From Streptomyces griseoluteus (GTDB taxonomy: Bacteria; Actinomycetota; Actinomycetes; Streptomycetales; Streptomycetaceae), in NCBI RefSeq assembly GCF_004784465.1, contig NZ_SRRU01000001.1, forward strand, positions 1,113,093 to 1,177,092: a DNA stretch of 64,000 bases, in the 5' to 3' direction. The stretch's first letter is position 1; every line of letters starts with the position of its first letter. Below are positions 32,096 to 40,460 of the stretch, one piece after another. A program made the translations under genes and the position numbers. Below the pieces are notes generated by a model. That model had not been told where the DNA came from and did no database searches. It worked only from the letters and a program-made list of their open reading frames with translations.

Positions 32096-32872
32096 TCAGT
32101 CCATCCGGCGCGGGTTGCCCAGCAGTCCGACCTCGGCGTCGGTGGGCTGCGTCAGCACGTACTGCCGGTCCCGGTCGGTGCACCACAGGGTGACCCCGTC
32201 GGGCAGCCCCGGCAGCGATTCGACCTCGGTCCGCGACAGCCCCATCGTGCGCCCCAGTTCGGCCGCCTCGTCCGGCGAGACCCGCTGGATCCCGGTGAGC
32301 CGCGCCTGACGCAGCAACCGGGGTGCGACCGGGGAGAGATACGGCAGCAGCGTCACCACCGACTGCCAGGGCCCCGCCGCCACCCGTCCGCGCGGCGGCC
32401 GCATCCCGCAGTCCCGCACCACCAGCACCGGCGTGCCCGCGGACGCGCCCTGCGGAGGCACCCGGCCCACCTCGTACACCGAGAGGCCGTTCTGACCGCC
32501 GCCCATGGCGTGCACCATCTGCATCCACGCCTGCGGCCGGCCGGTCTCCACCGCGACCCGCGCGCCCGTGGCCGCCGTGCGCAGCGCCAGCACCTGCGCC
32601 GTCCACAGGCCGCCGATCAGCACCACGTCGTACGGAGTCGGCCGGTTGACGCCCAGCACCGCCGGGCGCCCCTCGGTGTCCACACCCGCCACCACTCCGT
32701 CGTCCCCGATGGGCAGCGCGAGCGCGTCCAGTTCGGCGGCGGGCAGGAGGTGCCGGCCGTGCCGGGGGCCGAGCAGCCCGAACCCCTGCCGCAGCCGCTC
32801 CCCGGCCCGGCGCAGCCCGGACCCCGCGCGCGTGGGCGCTTCCGGGGCGGTGGTCGCCCGTGTGCTCGTCAT
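32096..32872 (-). CDS. ESX-locus protein of unknown function
   Basis: A 258-aa protein with no signal peptide or convincing membrane segment. It has an alpha/beta look (PYDVVLIGGLWTAQVLALRT and AWMQMVHAMGG) and ends TDAEVGLLGNPRRMD. The pattern of alternating strands and helices, with GGLWTAQVLALR, suggests a Rossmann-like core, but no catalytic motif is recognisable. The start ATG overlaps the stop of eccE (ATGA), so the two are translationally coupled. It lies 216 bases upstream of the EspI-like gene on the same strand. I infer a cytoplasmic accessory to the EccE arm of the secretion system. Confidence 0.65.
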   Translation of the reverse strand: MTSTRATTAPEAPTRAGSGLRRAGERLRQGFGLLGPRHGRHLLPAAELDALALPIGDDGVVAGVDTEGRPAVLGVNRPTPYDVVLIGGLWTAQVLALRTAATGARVAVETGRPQAWMQMVHAMGGGQNGLSVYEVGRVPPQGASAGTPVLVVRDCGMRPPRGRVAAGPWQSVVTLLPYLSPVAPRLLRQARLTGIQRVSPDEAAELGRTMGLSRTEVESLPGLPDGVTLWCTDRDRQYVLTQPTDAEVGLLGNPRRMD

Positions 32873-34203
32873 CGCGCGCCTCCCAGCGGCAACGTGGCCA
32901 GCATGCCGGGCAGTTGCTCACGGTCCAGCCGGGCGAGACCTGCCCCGGCGTGCCGGGCCGCGCCCTCCAACGAGCGGCGCGCGGCCACGAGTTCGTCGTC
33001 GCCGCGTCCCGTCACCCGCAGATGACCGGTCAGCGCGACCTCCTGCCGCTCCGCCCGGGCGAGCGTGAGGCTGAACGTGGTGGCAAGCGCCGGGGTCGCC
33101 GTCACCAGGGCGACGAACTGCGGCAGCGTCTCGCCCCGTTCACCGCCCAGCCGGGGCCAGCGCCGTATCCAGTACGTGGTGTGCCGGCGGTTGTCGCAGC
33201 GCCAGCCGCGCCCGGACTCCTCGGTGCGCCGCTCGCGCCGCTCATCACGCCCGGCCTCGGCCGTGACCAGCGGGTTGGCGCAGGCGGAGGTGGCGAGCGC
33301 GCCGATCAGCTCCTCCTCGTCGAGGATGGTCGCCCGCATGCCCGCGCCCGTCAGCCGGCTCGCCAGATGGTCCGCGACCCGCGCCACGCACTTCTGCGCC
33401 CCCGCGAGCCCGCCCCCGCGCGCGGCCACGGCCTCCGCGCACAGCTCGGGGTCGAGCTTCAGCGCGATCCAGGTGATCCGGACGGCCGGAGCGCCCGTCT
33501 GCTCCTGCAGCGGCAGGTAGTTGGCGACGGCGACCGACTGCTGGGGGAGGTGCAGCGCGGGCGCGGGCTGGGTGTGCAGCACCACCTGGGCGGACTCCAG
33601 CCGGATGCCGTCGACCTCCAGGGCGTCCCGCACCAGGGCGAGGGGGAGCGGCTGGCGGTTGCGGTCGGCGCGCAGTGCCGTCGCGTCCGCCTCCACCTGG
33701 AGCACGGCGGTGAGGAACGTGCCGTCACCCACCATGCCGACCGGGCGCCGGTCGCGTCCCCCGTACGAGTAGGTCCGCAGCGCGGGCTCGCACTCGAGCG
33801 CGGGCACCAGCGCGGGCTCCGTGCCCGGCGGTACGGGTGTGTTCCGGGCGCGTTGTTGACGCGCCCTCAACGCCCGTGCCGTGAGCAGCCATTCGGGCAG
33901 CGTGCGGCCTCGGCGGCGCACCACTGCCAGCAGCACCAGCGCCAGCGCGACCAGCCCCGCGGGCATCAGCGCGAACGGGGACATCACCCAGCCGACGACC
34001 AGCACGGCGACGGCCAGCTCCAGCAGTACGAGCCGTTGCAGGCGAAACGATCCGACCTGCCCACCCGTCGTACGGAAGTGGGTCCCGGAAGGGGTGGCTG
34101 ACGTCGGCGTGCCAGCCGGGGCGCCGCCGGACTCCGGCCCGGGCGCGCGAGGCTCTTCGGCCCGCGCCCGGCCCCGCAAGCGCGACCGCGTAACGGAAGC
34201 CAT
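32869..34203 (-). CDS. eccE: Type VII secretion protein EccE
   Basis: A 444-aa membrane component of the ESX core complex. After a positively charged N-terminus, two close transmembrane helices (about residues 52-97) contain LVLLELAVAVLVVGWV and LVALALVLLAVV. A large domain follows, with conserved-looking features such as TFLTAVLQVEADATALRA and PLQEQTGAPAVRITWIALKL. In mycobacteria EccE lies at the periphery of the EccBCDE complex. The ATG at 34203 has GGGGGGA upstream. The gene diverges from eccB, with a 185-base shared control region. The call rests on topology and locus position. Confidence 0.8.
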   Translation of the reverse strand: MASVTRSRLRGRARAEEPRAPGPESGGAPAGTPTSATPSGTHFRTTGGQVGSFRLQRLVLLELAVAVLVVGWVMSPFALMPAGLVALALVLLAVVRRRGRTLPEWLLTARALRARQQRARNTPVPPGTEPALVPALECEPALRTYSYGGRDRRPVGMVGDGTFLTAVLQVEADATALRADRNRQPLPLALVRDALEVDGIRLESAQVVLHTQPAPALHLPQQSVAVANYLPLQEQTGAPAVRITWIALKLDPELCAEAVAARGGGLAGAQKCVARVADHLASRLTGAGMRATILDEEELIGALATSACANPLVTAEAGRDERRERRTEESGRGWRCDNRRHTTYWIRRWPRLGGERGETLPQFVALVTATPALATTFSLTLARAERQEVALTGHLRVTGRGDDELVAARRSLEGAARHAGAGLARLDREQLPGMLATLPLGGAR

Positions 34204-34388
34204 CACCGAATCCCCCCGTATCACTCACAACTCACAGGCCCCGGCATCCCATTCGGGCCCCTCGAAGGCCCCGGTACCCTACCCGCTCCACCAGCACCGG
34301 CGGTCACCATGCATAGTAGAGGGCCGGTCTGACATCGCGACGCGGGACCGGTGCCCGCCACTGCGACAACGGGGAGAAGCAGGCACTT

Positions 34389-35912
34389 ATGGCATCACGG
34401 CGGGATGAACTCAACGCCTACACGTTTGCGAAGAGGCGCACCCTCGCGGCCTTCCTCCAGCCGTCGCCGTCCGGGACCGAGGAAGGCGCCCCCAAGCCGC
34501 TGCGTGCCGTCGTACCGACCCTGGTGGCGGGCGCGCTGACGCTGGCCGTGTTCGGCGCCTGGGGCATGTTCCAGCCCACCGCCCCTTCCGGCTGGGACGA
34601 GCCCGGCACCCGCGTCATCGTCGGCAAGCAGTCCACCACCCGGTACGTCGTGCTCAAGACGGGCAGGACCACCCGCCTGCACCCGGTGCTCAACCTCGCC
34701 TCCGCCCGCCTGCTGATGAACGACGCCGGCTACCAGGTCATCCAGGTCAGCGACAAGATCCTCGACTCCGGCAAGCTGTCGCGCGGCCCCATCCTCGGCA
34801 TCCCCTACGCCCCCGACCGGCTCCCCGCCGCCGACGACGCGGGCACCGCCAAACGCTGGGCCGTGTGCGAACAGCCGGGCGGCAAGGGCGAGACCGTCCA
34901 GCAGGCCACCTTCGTCCTCGCCGCGCGGGACGCTCCCAGAACCGACGGCGCCGGCCGCCTCCACGGCGGTGACGTCCTCTACGTCAAGACCCGCACCGGC
35001 GCCCGCTACCTCGTCGACGCCCACGGCACCGCCTACGCCCTCACCGGCACGGAGAACGACCTGCTGACCAATGCCCTCGTCGGCACCCGGCAGCCCCAGA
35101 CGGTCACCAAGGAATGGCTCGCCACCCTGCACCAGGGCGCCCCCATCCGCTTCCCGCGGCTGCCCGCGAACGTGGGCGCCCCCGCCGGGGTGCCCGGCCA
35201 GCTCTCCCCCGAGGAGAACAGGGTCGGCATGGTCCTGCGGACCGAGACCGGCGAGGGCACCAAGCACTACGTCGTGCTGCCCGGCAAGGTGCAGCCCGTC
35301 AGCGACTTCACCGCCTGGCTGCTCATCACCTCGCCCCAGACCGGCAAGCTCAATATGAACAGCCAGGCCCGCAGCGTCGGGCTCCAGGACTTCACCGCCG
35401 ACCCCACCCCCTTCGCCGGACAGCCCGCCGACTGGCCCCAGCAGCAGGCCGTTCGGGTCAACGCGGTCGACTCCGGTTCCGGCCGCGACACCGTGTGCAG
35501 CGTGCTCCGCGAGGTCTCCGGCGACAACACCACCACCCTGAGCACCTGGGCCGGCAAGGACTACCCGGCCGAGATCACGGCCGACGGCACCAGCACCTAC
35601 GTCACCCCCGGCACCGGGCTGCTCTACACCCAGAGCCAGGGCACCGCGACCACCGCGGGCGGCCTCTTCCTGGTCACGGACACCGGCCTGCGCTACGCCG
35701 TCCAGAACAACGGAGACAGCGACAGCCGCACCTCCGACATCGGCGCGCAGGCCAAGAAGTCCTCCGACGGCACCCCCGAGCCCAGCGAGGCCCAGGTCAA
35801 GCTCGGCTACGAGAACGTCCGGCCCGCCAAGGTGCCCGCCGACTGGTCCGAACTGCTCGCCAAGGGACCCCGCCTCGACACCAACGGCGCCCGCCAGCCG
35901 CAGGGTTCGTGA
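34389..35912 (+). CDS. eccB: Type VII secretion protein EccB
   Basis: A 507-aa protein with a short cytoplasmic N-terminus carrying the EccB signature MASRRDELNAYTFAKRRTLA. A single transmembrane helix lies at about 39-61. The large extracytoplasmic domain contains the family repeats, for example KTGRTTRLHPVLNLASARLL and GGLFLVTDTGLRYAVQ. A cysteine pair (WAVCEQPG and DTVCSVL) could form a disulfide. EccB dimerises outside the membrane and helps build the hexameric ESX pore. The ATG at 34389 has GGGGAGAAG upstream. The mycosin gene follows after 31 bases, so eccB-mycP form an operon. Confidence 0.93.
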   Translation: MASRRDELNAYTFAKRRTLAAFLQPSPSGTEEGAPKPLRAVVPTLVAGALTLAVFGAWGMFQPTAPSGWDEPGTRVIVGKQSTTRYVVLKTGRTTRLHPVLNLASARLLMNDAGYQVIQVSDKILDSGKLSRGPILGIPYAPDRLPAADDAGTAKRWAVCEQPGGKGETVQQATFVLAARDAPRTDGAGRLHGGDVLYVKTRTGARYLVDAHGTAYALTGTENDLLTNALVGTRQPQTVTKEWLATLHQGAPIRFPRLPANVGAPAGVPGQLSPEENRVGMVLRTETGEGTKHYVVLPGKVQPVSDFTAWLLITSPQTGKLNMNSQARSVGLQDFTADPTPFAGQPADWPQQQAVRVNAVDSGSGRDTVCSVLREVSGDNTTTLSTWAGKDYPAEITADGTSTYVTPGTGLLYTQSQGTATTAGGLFLVTDTGLRYAVQNNGDSDSRTSDIGAQAKKSSDGTPEPSEAQVKLGYENVRPAKVPADWSELLAKGPRLDTNGARQPQGS

Positions 35913-35943
35913 GCGCGCACACCTCCCACGCGACGACAACACG

Positions 35944-37170
35944 ATGAGGAGCGCCGTAGGAGTGCTGCCCGCGAAGGCAACCCTGCTGACCGCCGCCGTA
36001 CTGCTGACCACCCTCGGCACCGCCCCGCCCGCGCCCGCCCTCCACCTGGACGGCAGCGGCGAGTGCACCTTCCCCGCCAAGACCGTCAAGGGCACCCCCT
36101 GGTCCCTCCAGCGCGTGCTGCTGGACGAGCTGTGGCGCGGCACCGACAAGGGCAAGGGCGTCCGGGTGGCCGTCATCGACACCGGCGTCGACACCAAGAA
36201 CCCCCAGCTCGCCCCGGCCGTCGACAAGGGGCTCGGCCGCGACTTCCTGACCCGGGGCAAGGGCGCCGACCCCACCGACGACCAGGTCGGCCACGGCACC
36301 AAGGTCGCCGGGATCATCGCGGCCCGCCCCCGCGCGGGCACCGGGTTCGTCGGGCTCGCCCCCAACGCCACCATCATCCCGATCCGGCAGAACGACGCGC
36401 AGAACAGCGGCGACTCCGACTCGATGGCCAAGGCGATCGACCACGCGGTGGCCAAGGGTGCCGGTGTCATCAACATCTCCCAGGACACCACCAAGCCGCT
36501 CTCCGGAACCTCCGCCCTCGCCGAGGCCGTCCACCGTGCCCTCGCGCACGGGGTCGTGGTGGTCGCCTCCGCGGGCAACGACGGCCTCGACGGCAAGGTC
36601 AAGAACACCTACCCGGCCGCCTTCCCGGGGGTCCTCGCCGTCGCCTCCTCGGACCGCAACAACGAACGCGCCCCCTTCTCCCAGGCGGGCTCCTTCGTCG
36701 GCGTCGCCGCGCCCGGCGTGGACATCCTGTCCACCGTCCCCGGCGGCGGCCAGTGCACCGACAACGGCACCAGCTTCTCGGCGCCCTTCGTCGCGGGGGT
36801 CGCCGCGCTCCTCAAGGAGAAGCACCGCGACTGGAGCCCGGCCCAGATCGTCACCCGCATCGAGCAGACCGCCGAACGCTCGGTCAACGGCCACGACAAC
36901 TTCGTGGGCTGGGGCGTCGTCGACCCGGTACGCGCCGTCCAGGACTCCGACCTCGCCGTCGCACCGGCCAGTCCCACGCCCGACCCCGGCCTGTCCAAGG
37001 CCCCCATGCCCGACGTGGCGCCCTTCTCGCTGGCCGAGTCCCCCGAGGAGCGCGACCGGCGCTACGGGACCTACGCGCTCGGCATCGCCGTCGTCCTCGT
37101 CGCCGTCATAGCGGGCACCGCCATCGTCACGCGCGACCTGCGCCGCCGCCGAAAGGACCCCGCAGCGTGA
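35944..37170 (+). CDS. mycP: Mycosin (MycP), ESX-associated subtilisin-like protease
   Basis: A 408-aa membrane-anchored serine protease. A signal peptide (LLTAAVLLTTLGTAPPAPA) is followed by the catalytic domain with D79 (VAVIDTGVD), H117 (GHGTKVAG) and S277 (NGTSFSAPFVAG), with oxyanion asparagine in ASAGNDG. A proline-rich linker and a C-terminal transmembrane helix (YALGIAVVLVAVIAGTAIV) complete the mycosin layout. Mycosins stabilise the ESX membrane complex and can process substrates. The stop overlaps the GTG of the next gene. A second, divergent mycosin is encoded at 43834-45147. Confidence 0.93.
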   Translation: MRSAVGVLPAKATLLTAAVLLTTLGTAPPAPALHLDGSGECTFPAKTVKGTPWSLQRVLLDELWRGTDKGKGVRVAVIDTGVDTKNPQLAPAVDKGLGRDFLTRGKGADPTDDQVGHGTKVAGIIAARPRAGTGFVGLAPNATIIPIRQNDAQNSGDSDSMAKAIDHAVAKGAGVINISQDTTKPLSGTSALAEAVHRALAHGVVVVASAGNDGLDGKVKNTYPAAFPGVLAVASSDRNNERAPFSQAGSFVGVAAPGVDILSTVPGGGQCTDNGTSFSAPFVAGVAALLKEKHRDWSPAQIVTRIEQTAERSVNGHDNFVGWGVVDPVRAVQDSDLAVAPASPTPDPGLSKAPMPDVAPFSLAESPEERDRRYGTYALGIAVVLVAVIAGTAIVTRDLRRRRKDPAA

Positions 37171-38657
37171 GCTTCGGCCCGCCCCCGTCCGTCTACACCG
37201 AGTCCGCCCAGTCCGCGGACAGGACACGGGCCAGACGCCGCAAACGCATGCTGGGCGGAGCGGCCGCCATCGTGGCGGCCGGCGCCCTCGTCGTCGGGGC
37301 GGTGGCCCTGTGGCCGTCCGCCGGGGCAGGGGACGACGCGAAGAGCGCGGCGGCGGTGAAGCAGGCCCCGGACGAGGTGCGCGAGACGCACGAGACGGCC
37401 CCCGCCTCCCCCGAGGGCGAGCCGGCCGTCCAGCACAACGAGGGCGAGCTCACCGCCGGCACCCGCTACGGCCCCGGCCTCTGGGCCACCGACAAGCTCG
37501 TCATCCGCGGTGTGGCCAGCCGCCTGGAGGGCTACCGGATCGCGCCCGGCCAGGACGACACCGCCTGGTCCCTGAAGCTGGACGGCCACATCTGCGCCGT
37601 CAGCCGCGACATGACGGCGGATCACCGCACCGCAGTCGTCATCCAGCCGCCCCACCCCGGCGCCGCGGCCGGCAAGGGCATCTGCGACCAGGTCGTGTTC
37701 GTCGACCTCGACACCGGCAAGAAGCTGTGGCAGCGGAAGATGCCCGGCGCCGACTTCGCCTACGTCACCAACACCGACCTCGCGCTCACCAAGGGCGTCG
37801 TGGCCATCGCGTGGGGCCACGGCTCCGTCGCGTACGACATGGCGAGCGGCAAGAAGCTGTGGAACACCTCCACCGGCGCCTGCCAGGACCAGGGGTACGC
37901 GGGCGGGCGCGTGCTGCTCGCCCTGGTCAAGTGCGGCCAGTCCGGCGACGTGGCCTACCGGGTGCAGAAACTCGACGCCCGCACCGGAAAGCCCCGCTGG
38001 ACCTACCAGGTCTCCAAGGGCGTCCAGGGCGTCTACCTGCCCTCCGCCGACCCGCCCGTACTCGCCGTGGAGGCCGGGGACATCGACGTCACCGACCTCA
38101 TCACCCTGGACGGCACCAACGGCCGCCGGCGGGCCACCATTTCCATGAGCGGTTACGAGCCCCTGTGCGGCGCCACCGGCTTCTCCGGCCCGTTCTTCGG
38201 TGTGCTCGACAAGTGCCCCGGCCTGGTCGTCGGCCGGGACCGGCTGTACGTCATGTCCAAGGAGAGCGACGAGATCGACGAGCCCGCGAACCGCGTCGTC
38301 GCCTTCGATGTCCAAAAGGGCACCATGGCGGGCAAGTTCGAGGGACGGCCCTTCCAGAACGTGGTCCCGCTGCGCGCCGACGGCGACGACCTGATCCTCT
38401 ACCGCCGCAGCATCGACGAGGTCCAGCCCGCCGCCGTGGTCGCTTGGAACTCCCGTACGGACAGGGAGGTCCCGTACCTCTTCTTCCACGTCCCGGAGGG
38501 GGACGAGGGGGCGCTCAGTGACCCGGAACAGGCGCAGATCGTGTACGAGCACGGGCATGTCTACTTCGCGGCCCGCGAGATGGAACGTGACGACAAGCGG
38601 CCGAAGAGTCCGGTGCTTTCGGTGCTGGGCGTGGGGTCGGCGGGACTGAAGCACTGA
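37167..38657 (+). CDS. Membrane-anchored PQQ-like beta-propeller protein of the ESX locus
   Basis: A 496-aa protein beginning at a GTG that overlaps the mycosin stop (GTGA). A cytoplasmic arginine-rich stretch (RARRRKRM) precedes one transmembrane helix (about 30-52). Outside lie repeated blade-like motifs: DLDTGKKLWQRKM, DMASGKKLWNTSTG, DARTGKPRWTYQV. These are PQQ-enzyme-type beta-propeller repeats without an enzyme domain. Four or more cysteines (ICAV, GICDQ, GACQD, VKCG) may form disulfides. The gene is translated with the ESX mycosin, so an extracytoplasmic scaffold or assembly role in type VII secretion is inferred. It ends at a terminator shared with bldB. Confidence 0.78.
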   Translation: MSFGPPPSVYTESAQSADRTRARRRKRMLGGAAAIVAAGALVVGAVALWPSAGAGDDAKSAAAVKQAPDEVRETHETAPASPEGEPAVQHNEGELTAGTRYGPGLWATDKLVIRGVASRLEGYRIAPGQDDTAWSLKLDGHICAVSRDMTADHRTAVVIQPPHPGAAAGKGICDQVVFVDLDTGKKLWQRKMPGADFAYVTNTDLALTKGVVAIAWGHGSVAYDMASGKKLWNTSTGACQDQGYAGGRVLLALVKCGQSGDVAYRVQKLDARTGKPRWTYQVSKGVQGVYLPSADPPVLAVEAGDIDVTDLITLDGTNGRRRATISMSGYEPLCGATGFSGPFFGVLDKCPGLVVGRDRLYVMSKESDEIDEPANRVVAFDVQKGTMAGKFEGRPFQNVVPLRADGDDLILYRRSIDEVQPAAVVAWNSRTDREVPYLFFHVPEGDEGALSDPEQAQIVYEHGHVYFAAREMERDDKRPKSPVLSVLGVGSAGLKH

Positions 38658-38673
38658 GGTGACGGTTCGGCGG

Positions 38674-38702
38674 GCGGGGAGGGCCCGGTGCGCCCTCCCC
38701 GC
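38674..38702. terminator. Bidirectional terminator between the beta-propeller gene and bldB
   Basis: A perfect 11-bp stem GCGGGGAGGGC/GCCCTCCCCGC with a seven-base loop lies between convergent stops at 38657 and 38710. Confidence 0.8.
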
Positions 38703-38709
38703 TCGGCCC

Positions 38710-39039
38710 CTACTCGGAAGCGGCCTCGCGCGCCCCGCCGGTCTCCTCGACGGCGACGAGGCCGCCGTTGCGCTCGGTGGGCGTCAGATCGAACTCCCCG
38801 TCGCGGGCGCCGAGTACGAAGGCGTGCCACTCGGCCGCGGTGTACCGCAGCACGGTCTCGGGTTCGAGCGAGGACCGCATGGCCACGGCACCGTCGGGGA
38901 GATGGGCGATCTCCACCCGCTCCTCGTGCTCCTCGGCGCCGGGCGCGCAGTGCCAGGTGACGCCGGAGATGTCGAGGGCGTACAGCTCGTCGCGCTCACG
39001 ATCCTTGCGCGCCTTCATCTCCTCAGCCGTCTCCGTCAT
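38710..39039 (-). CDS. bldB: BldB, developmental DUF397-family protein
   Basis: A 109-aa protein with the DUF397 core: ALDISGVTWHCAPG, then RVEIAHLPDGAVAMRSS, then YTAAEWHAFVLGARDGEFDL. The position beside esx genes matches bldB, which in Streptomyces coelicolor is needed for aerial hyphae and antibiotic production. BldB is a small dimeric protein without a clear DNA-binding motif. The charged N-terminal helix (MKARKDRERDEL) is typical of this member rather than of generic DUF397 proteins. The gene is divergent from the WXG100 pair across 292 bases and convergent on the beta-propeller gene. DUF397 paralogues are abundant in Streptomyces, so identity rests partly on synteny. Confidence 0.85.
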   Translation of the reverse strand: MTETAEEMKARKDRERDELYALDISGVTWHCAPGAEEHEERVEIAHLPDGAVAMRSSLEPETVLRYTAAEWHAFVLGARDGEFDLTPTERNGGLVAVEETGGAREAASE

Positions 39040-39133
39040 GACGCGGCGACCCCTTTCCCACGTTTCAACGCTGTGTGCCGACAGTAGCCGTCACGGTACC
39101 GGGACGCGGAACTCCCGTATGTTGACTTTGCAG

Positions 39134-39162
39134 TTGGAAGGACCACCCGGAATGACTAGAGT
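39134..39162 (+). promoter_or_regulatory. Candidate promoter for the esxBA pair
   Basis: TTGGAA (39134-39139) and TAGAGT (39157-39162) are separated by 17 bases in the bldB-esx spacer, 170 bases upstream of the first WXG100 start. The spacing and hexamers fit a housekeeping-type promoter. The long leader would leave room for regulation. Confidence 0.4.
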
Positions 39163-39331
39163 GGCTCCGGGTGCCACGACTGTGGTACCGCACGGGGGCG
39201 GTGCGACGCTGCGGCACGCGGCGCGTGAACGCGCAGCAGGACTTGCCCGCCAGGAGGGCCGGGACGTCGGTTCCGGCGGACCCGTCGCGGTGGTGAAGGT
39301 CACCGTCGCAGCAAGAGGAGGGCAAGAACGT

Positions 39332-39670
39332 ATGGCTTCGGGCGTTGACCTCAGCGCACACGCGCTCACCGGACTCGCGAACGACATCCGGGACTTCCAC
39401 CACACGGTGAGCGAGCGCGTGACGTCCCTCAACCGGGTCGTCGACATGATCCAGGCCGGCTGGAAGGGTGCGGCGGGCAAGGAGTTCGACACCGTCCAGC
39501 AGGGTGTGAACAGGAACCTCAAGAAGCTCCAGGACGACCTCGTCGACCTGGAGGAGGCGATGCGGGCGAGCGTCGGCGGCTTCACCGACCAGGAGCAGGA
39601 GCGGATCTCCGACATCCGCAAGGTCGACAACTCCTACGAGGTCAAGAGCCGCATCACGGACCTCGCCTGA
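39332..39670 (+). CDS. esxB: WXG100 protein, EsxB-like
   Basis: A 112-aa helical-hairpin protein of the WXG100 superfamily, with the turn motif AGWKG near residue 43 between two amphipathic helices. The C-terminal region TDQEQERISDIRKVDNSYEV may include the YxxxD/E-type secretion signal: Y-E-V-K-S is close to, but not exactly, the consensus. The ATG at 39332 follows GAGGAGG; the open frame extends upstream but is not conserved-looking. A second WXG100 gene starts 32 bases after the stop, matching the esxBA heterodimer operon beside bldB in S. coelicolor, where loss affects sporulation. Which is EsxA and which is EsxB is assigned by order and could be swapped. Confidence 0.85.
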   Translation: MASGVDLSAHALTGLANDIRDFHHTVSERVTSLNRVVDMIQAGWKGAAGKEFDTVQQGVNRNLKKLQDDLVDLEEAMRASVGGFTDQEQERISDIRKVDNSYEVKSRITDLA

Positions 39671-39702
39671 TTTCCGCCGCATCCACGAGGGAGTAACGCA
39701 TC

Positions 39703-40014
39703 ATGAGCTACTCAGCAGACCGCACCGCAGTCAATTACGACACCGTCACCCAGGCCGCCAGCGACGTCCGCAGCACGGCCAAGAACCTGTCCGAACAGCT
39801 CGAGACCCTCATGCGCCGCGTGAAGGCCGTCGCCGAGACCTGGGAGGGCGAGGCGAAGACCGCCTACGCCGAGATCCAGCGCGACAGCAGCGAGCAGATG
39901 GACCAGATGACCCACAAGCTCGCCCGCATCGCCAAGCTCCTCGACGACTCGGTCGTCGGCTACCAGGACACGGACCAGGGGAACGCGGCCCGGTTCCGGA
40001 TGCTGATGGGCTGA
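39703..40014 (+). CDS. esxA: WXG100 protein, EsxA-like
   Basis: A 103-aa WXG100 protein with the turn motif AETWEGEAKTAYAEIQ: W-E-G near residue 48, then Y at the position of the conserved helix-2 tyrosine. It starts MSYSADRTAVNYDTVTQAAS and has no signal peptide, as expected for ESX substrates exported folded as a heterodimer with the partner encoded just upstream. GAGGGAG precedes the ATG at 39703. A strong terminator follows, so esxBA is a two-gene unit. Confidence 0.9.
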   Translation: MSYSADRTAVNYDTVTQAASDVRSTAKNLSEQLETLMRRVKAVAETWEGEAKTAYAEIQRDSSEQMDQMTHKLARIAKLLDDSVVGYQDTDQGNAARFRMLMG

Positions 40015-40027
40015 GCCGGGGTTTTGA

Positions 40028-40055
40028 GGGGCGCCACGCATGCGCGTGGCGCCCC
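40028..40055 (+). terminator. Terminator after the esxBA pair
   Basis: A perfect 12-bp stem GGGGCGCCACGC/GCGTGGCGCCCC with a four-base loop, 14 bases after the stop. It also lies just downstream of the convergent lipoprotein gene and may serve both strands. Confidence 0.88.
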
Positions 40056-40081
40056 TTGGCGTTTCACCCGAAGGAGCTACC

Positions 40082-40381
40082 TCAGTGGGGCCCGTAGAGC
40101 CCGGAGATCGCCTTGGGCGCCCCCTTGGAAAGGTTCGTCCCTTGGCACCCGAGCTGCTGGGCAACGTCTTGGGCGGCGGCGTTGGCGACGATCATCTGCT
40201 TGTCAGCGGCTTCCCTGCCCGAGAGCTTGACCTTGCTCTCGCGCTCCAGCCTGGCGTTGACGATGACGCCCTTCTGCGGCTTCGCCCGCTTCGGCTCAGA
40301 CCCGTGCTCGCTGAAGCTGCACGCCGTGATGAGGCACAGCAGAGCGACGCCCACCATTGCGACGTTGAACCTGCGCAGCAT
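40082..40381 (-). CDS. Small lipoprotein at the end of the eccC cargo operon
   Basis: A 99-aa protein with a signal sequence (VAMVGVALLCLITAC) and a lipobox ending in cysteine 21 or so, which predicts lipid anchoring. The mature part is short and basic (KRAKPQKGVIVNARLERESK) with one further cysteine (LGCQG). No family is recognised. The ATG at 40381 gives a compact signal peptide; a start at 40441 would add 20 residues. It lies about 80 bases after the 209-aa lipoprotein gene on the same strand and is probably the last gene of the operon. Confidence 0.62.
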   Translation of the reverse strand: MLRRFNVAMVGVALLCLITACSFSEHGSEPKRAKPQKGVIVNARLERESKVKLSGREAADKQMIVANAAAQDVAQQLGCQGTNLSKGAPKAISGLYGPH

Positions 40382-40460
40382 CAGTCGTACTGCTCTGCTG
40401 CCGGGCCGCGGCGGTGTTACGCGCCTGACCCCACATCGCATCGAATGACATGGAGTGTTA

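Noticed and set aside
36063..37166. Upstream extension of the beta-propeller protein frame into the mycosin gene
   Set aside because: The sequence is arginine/proline-rich shadow of the mycosin. The GTG at 37167 gives a normal membrane-anchor start.
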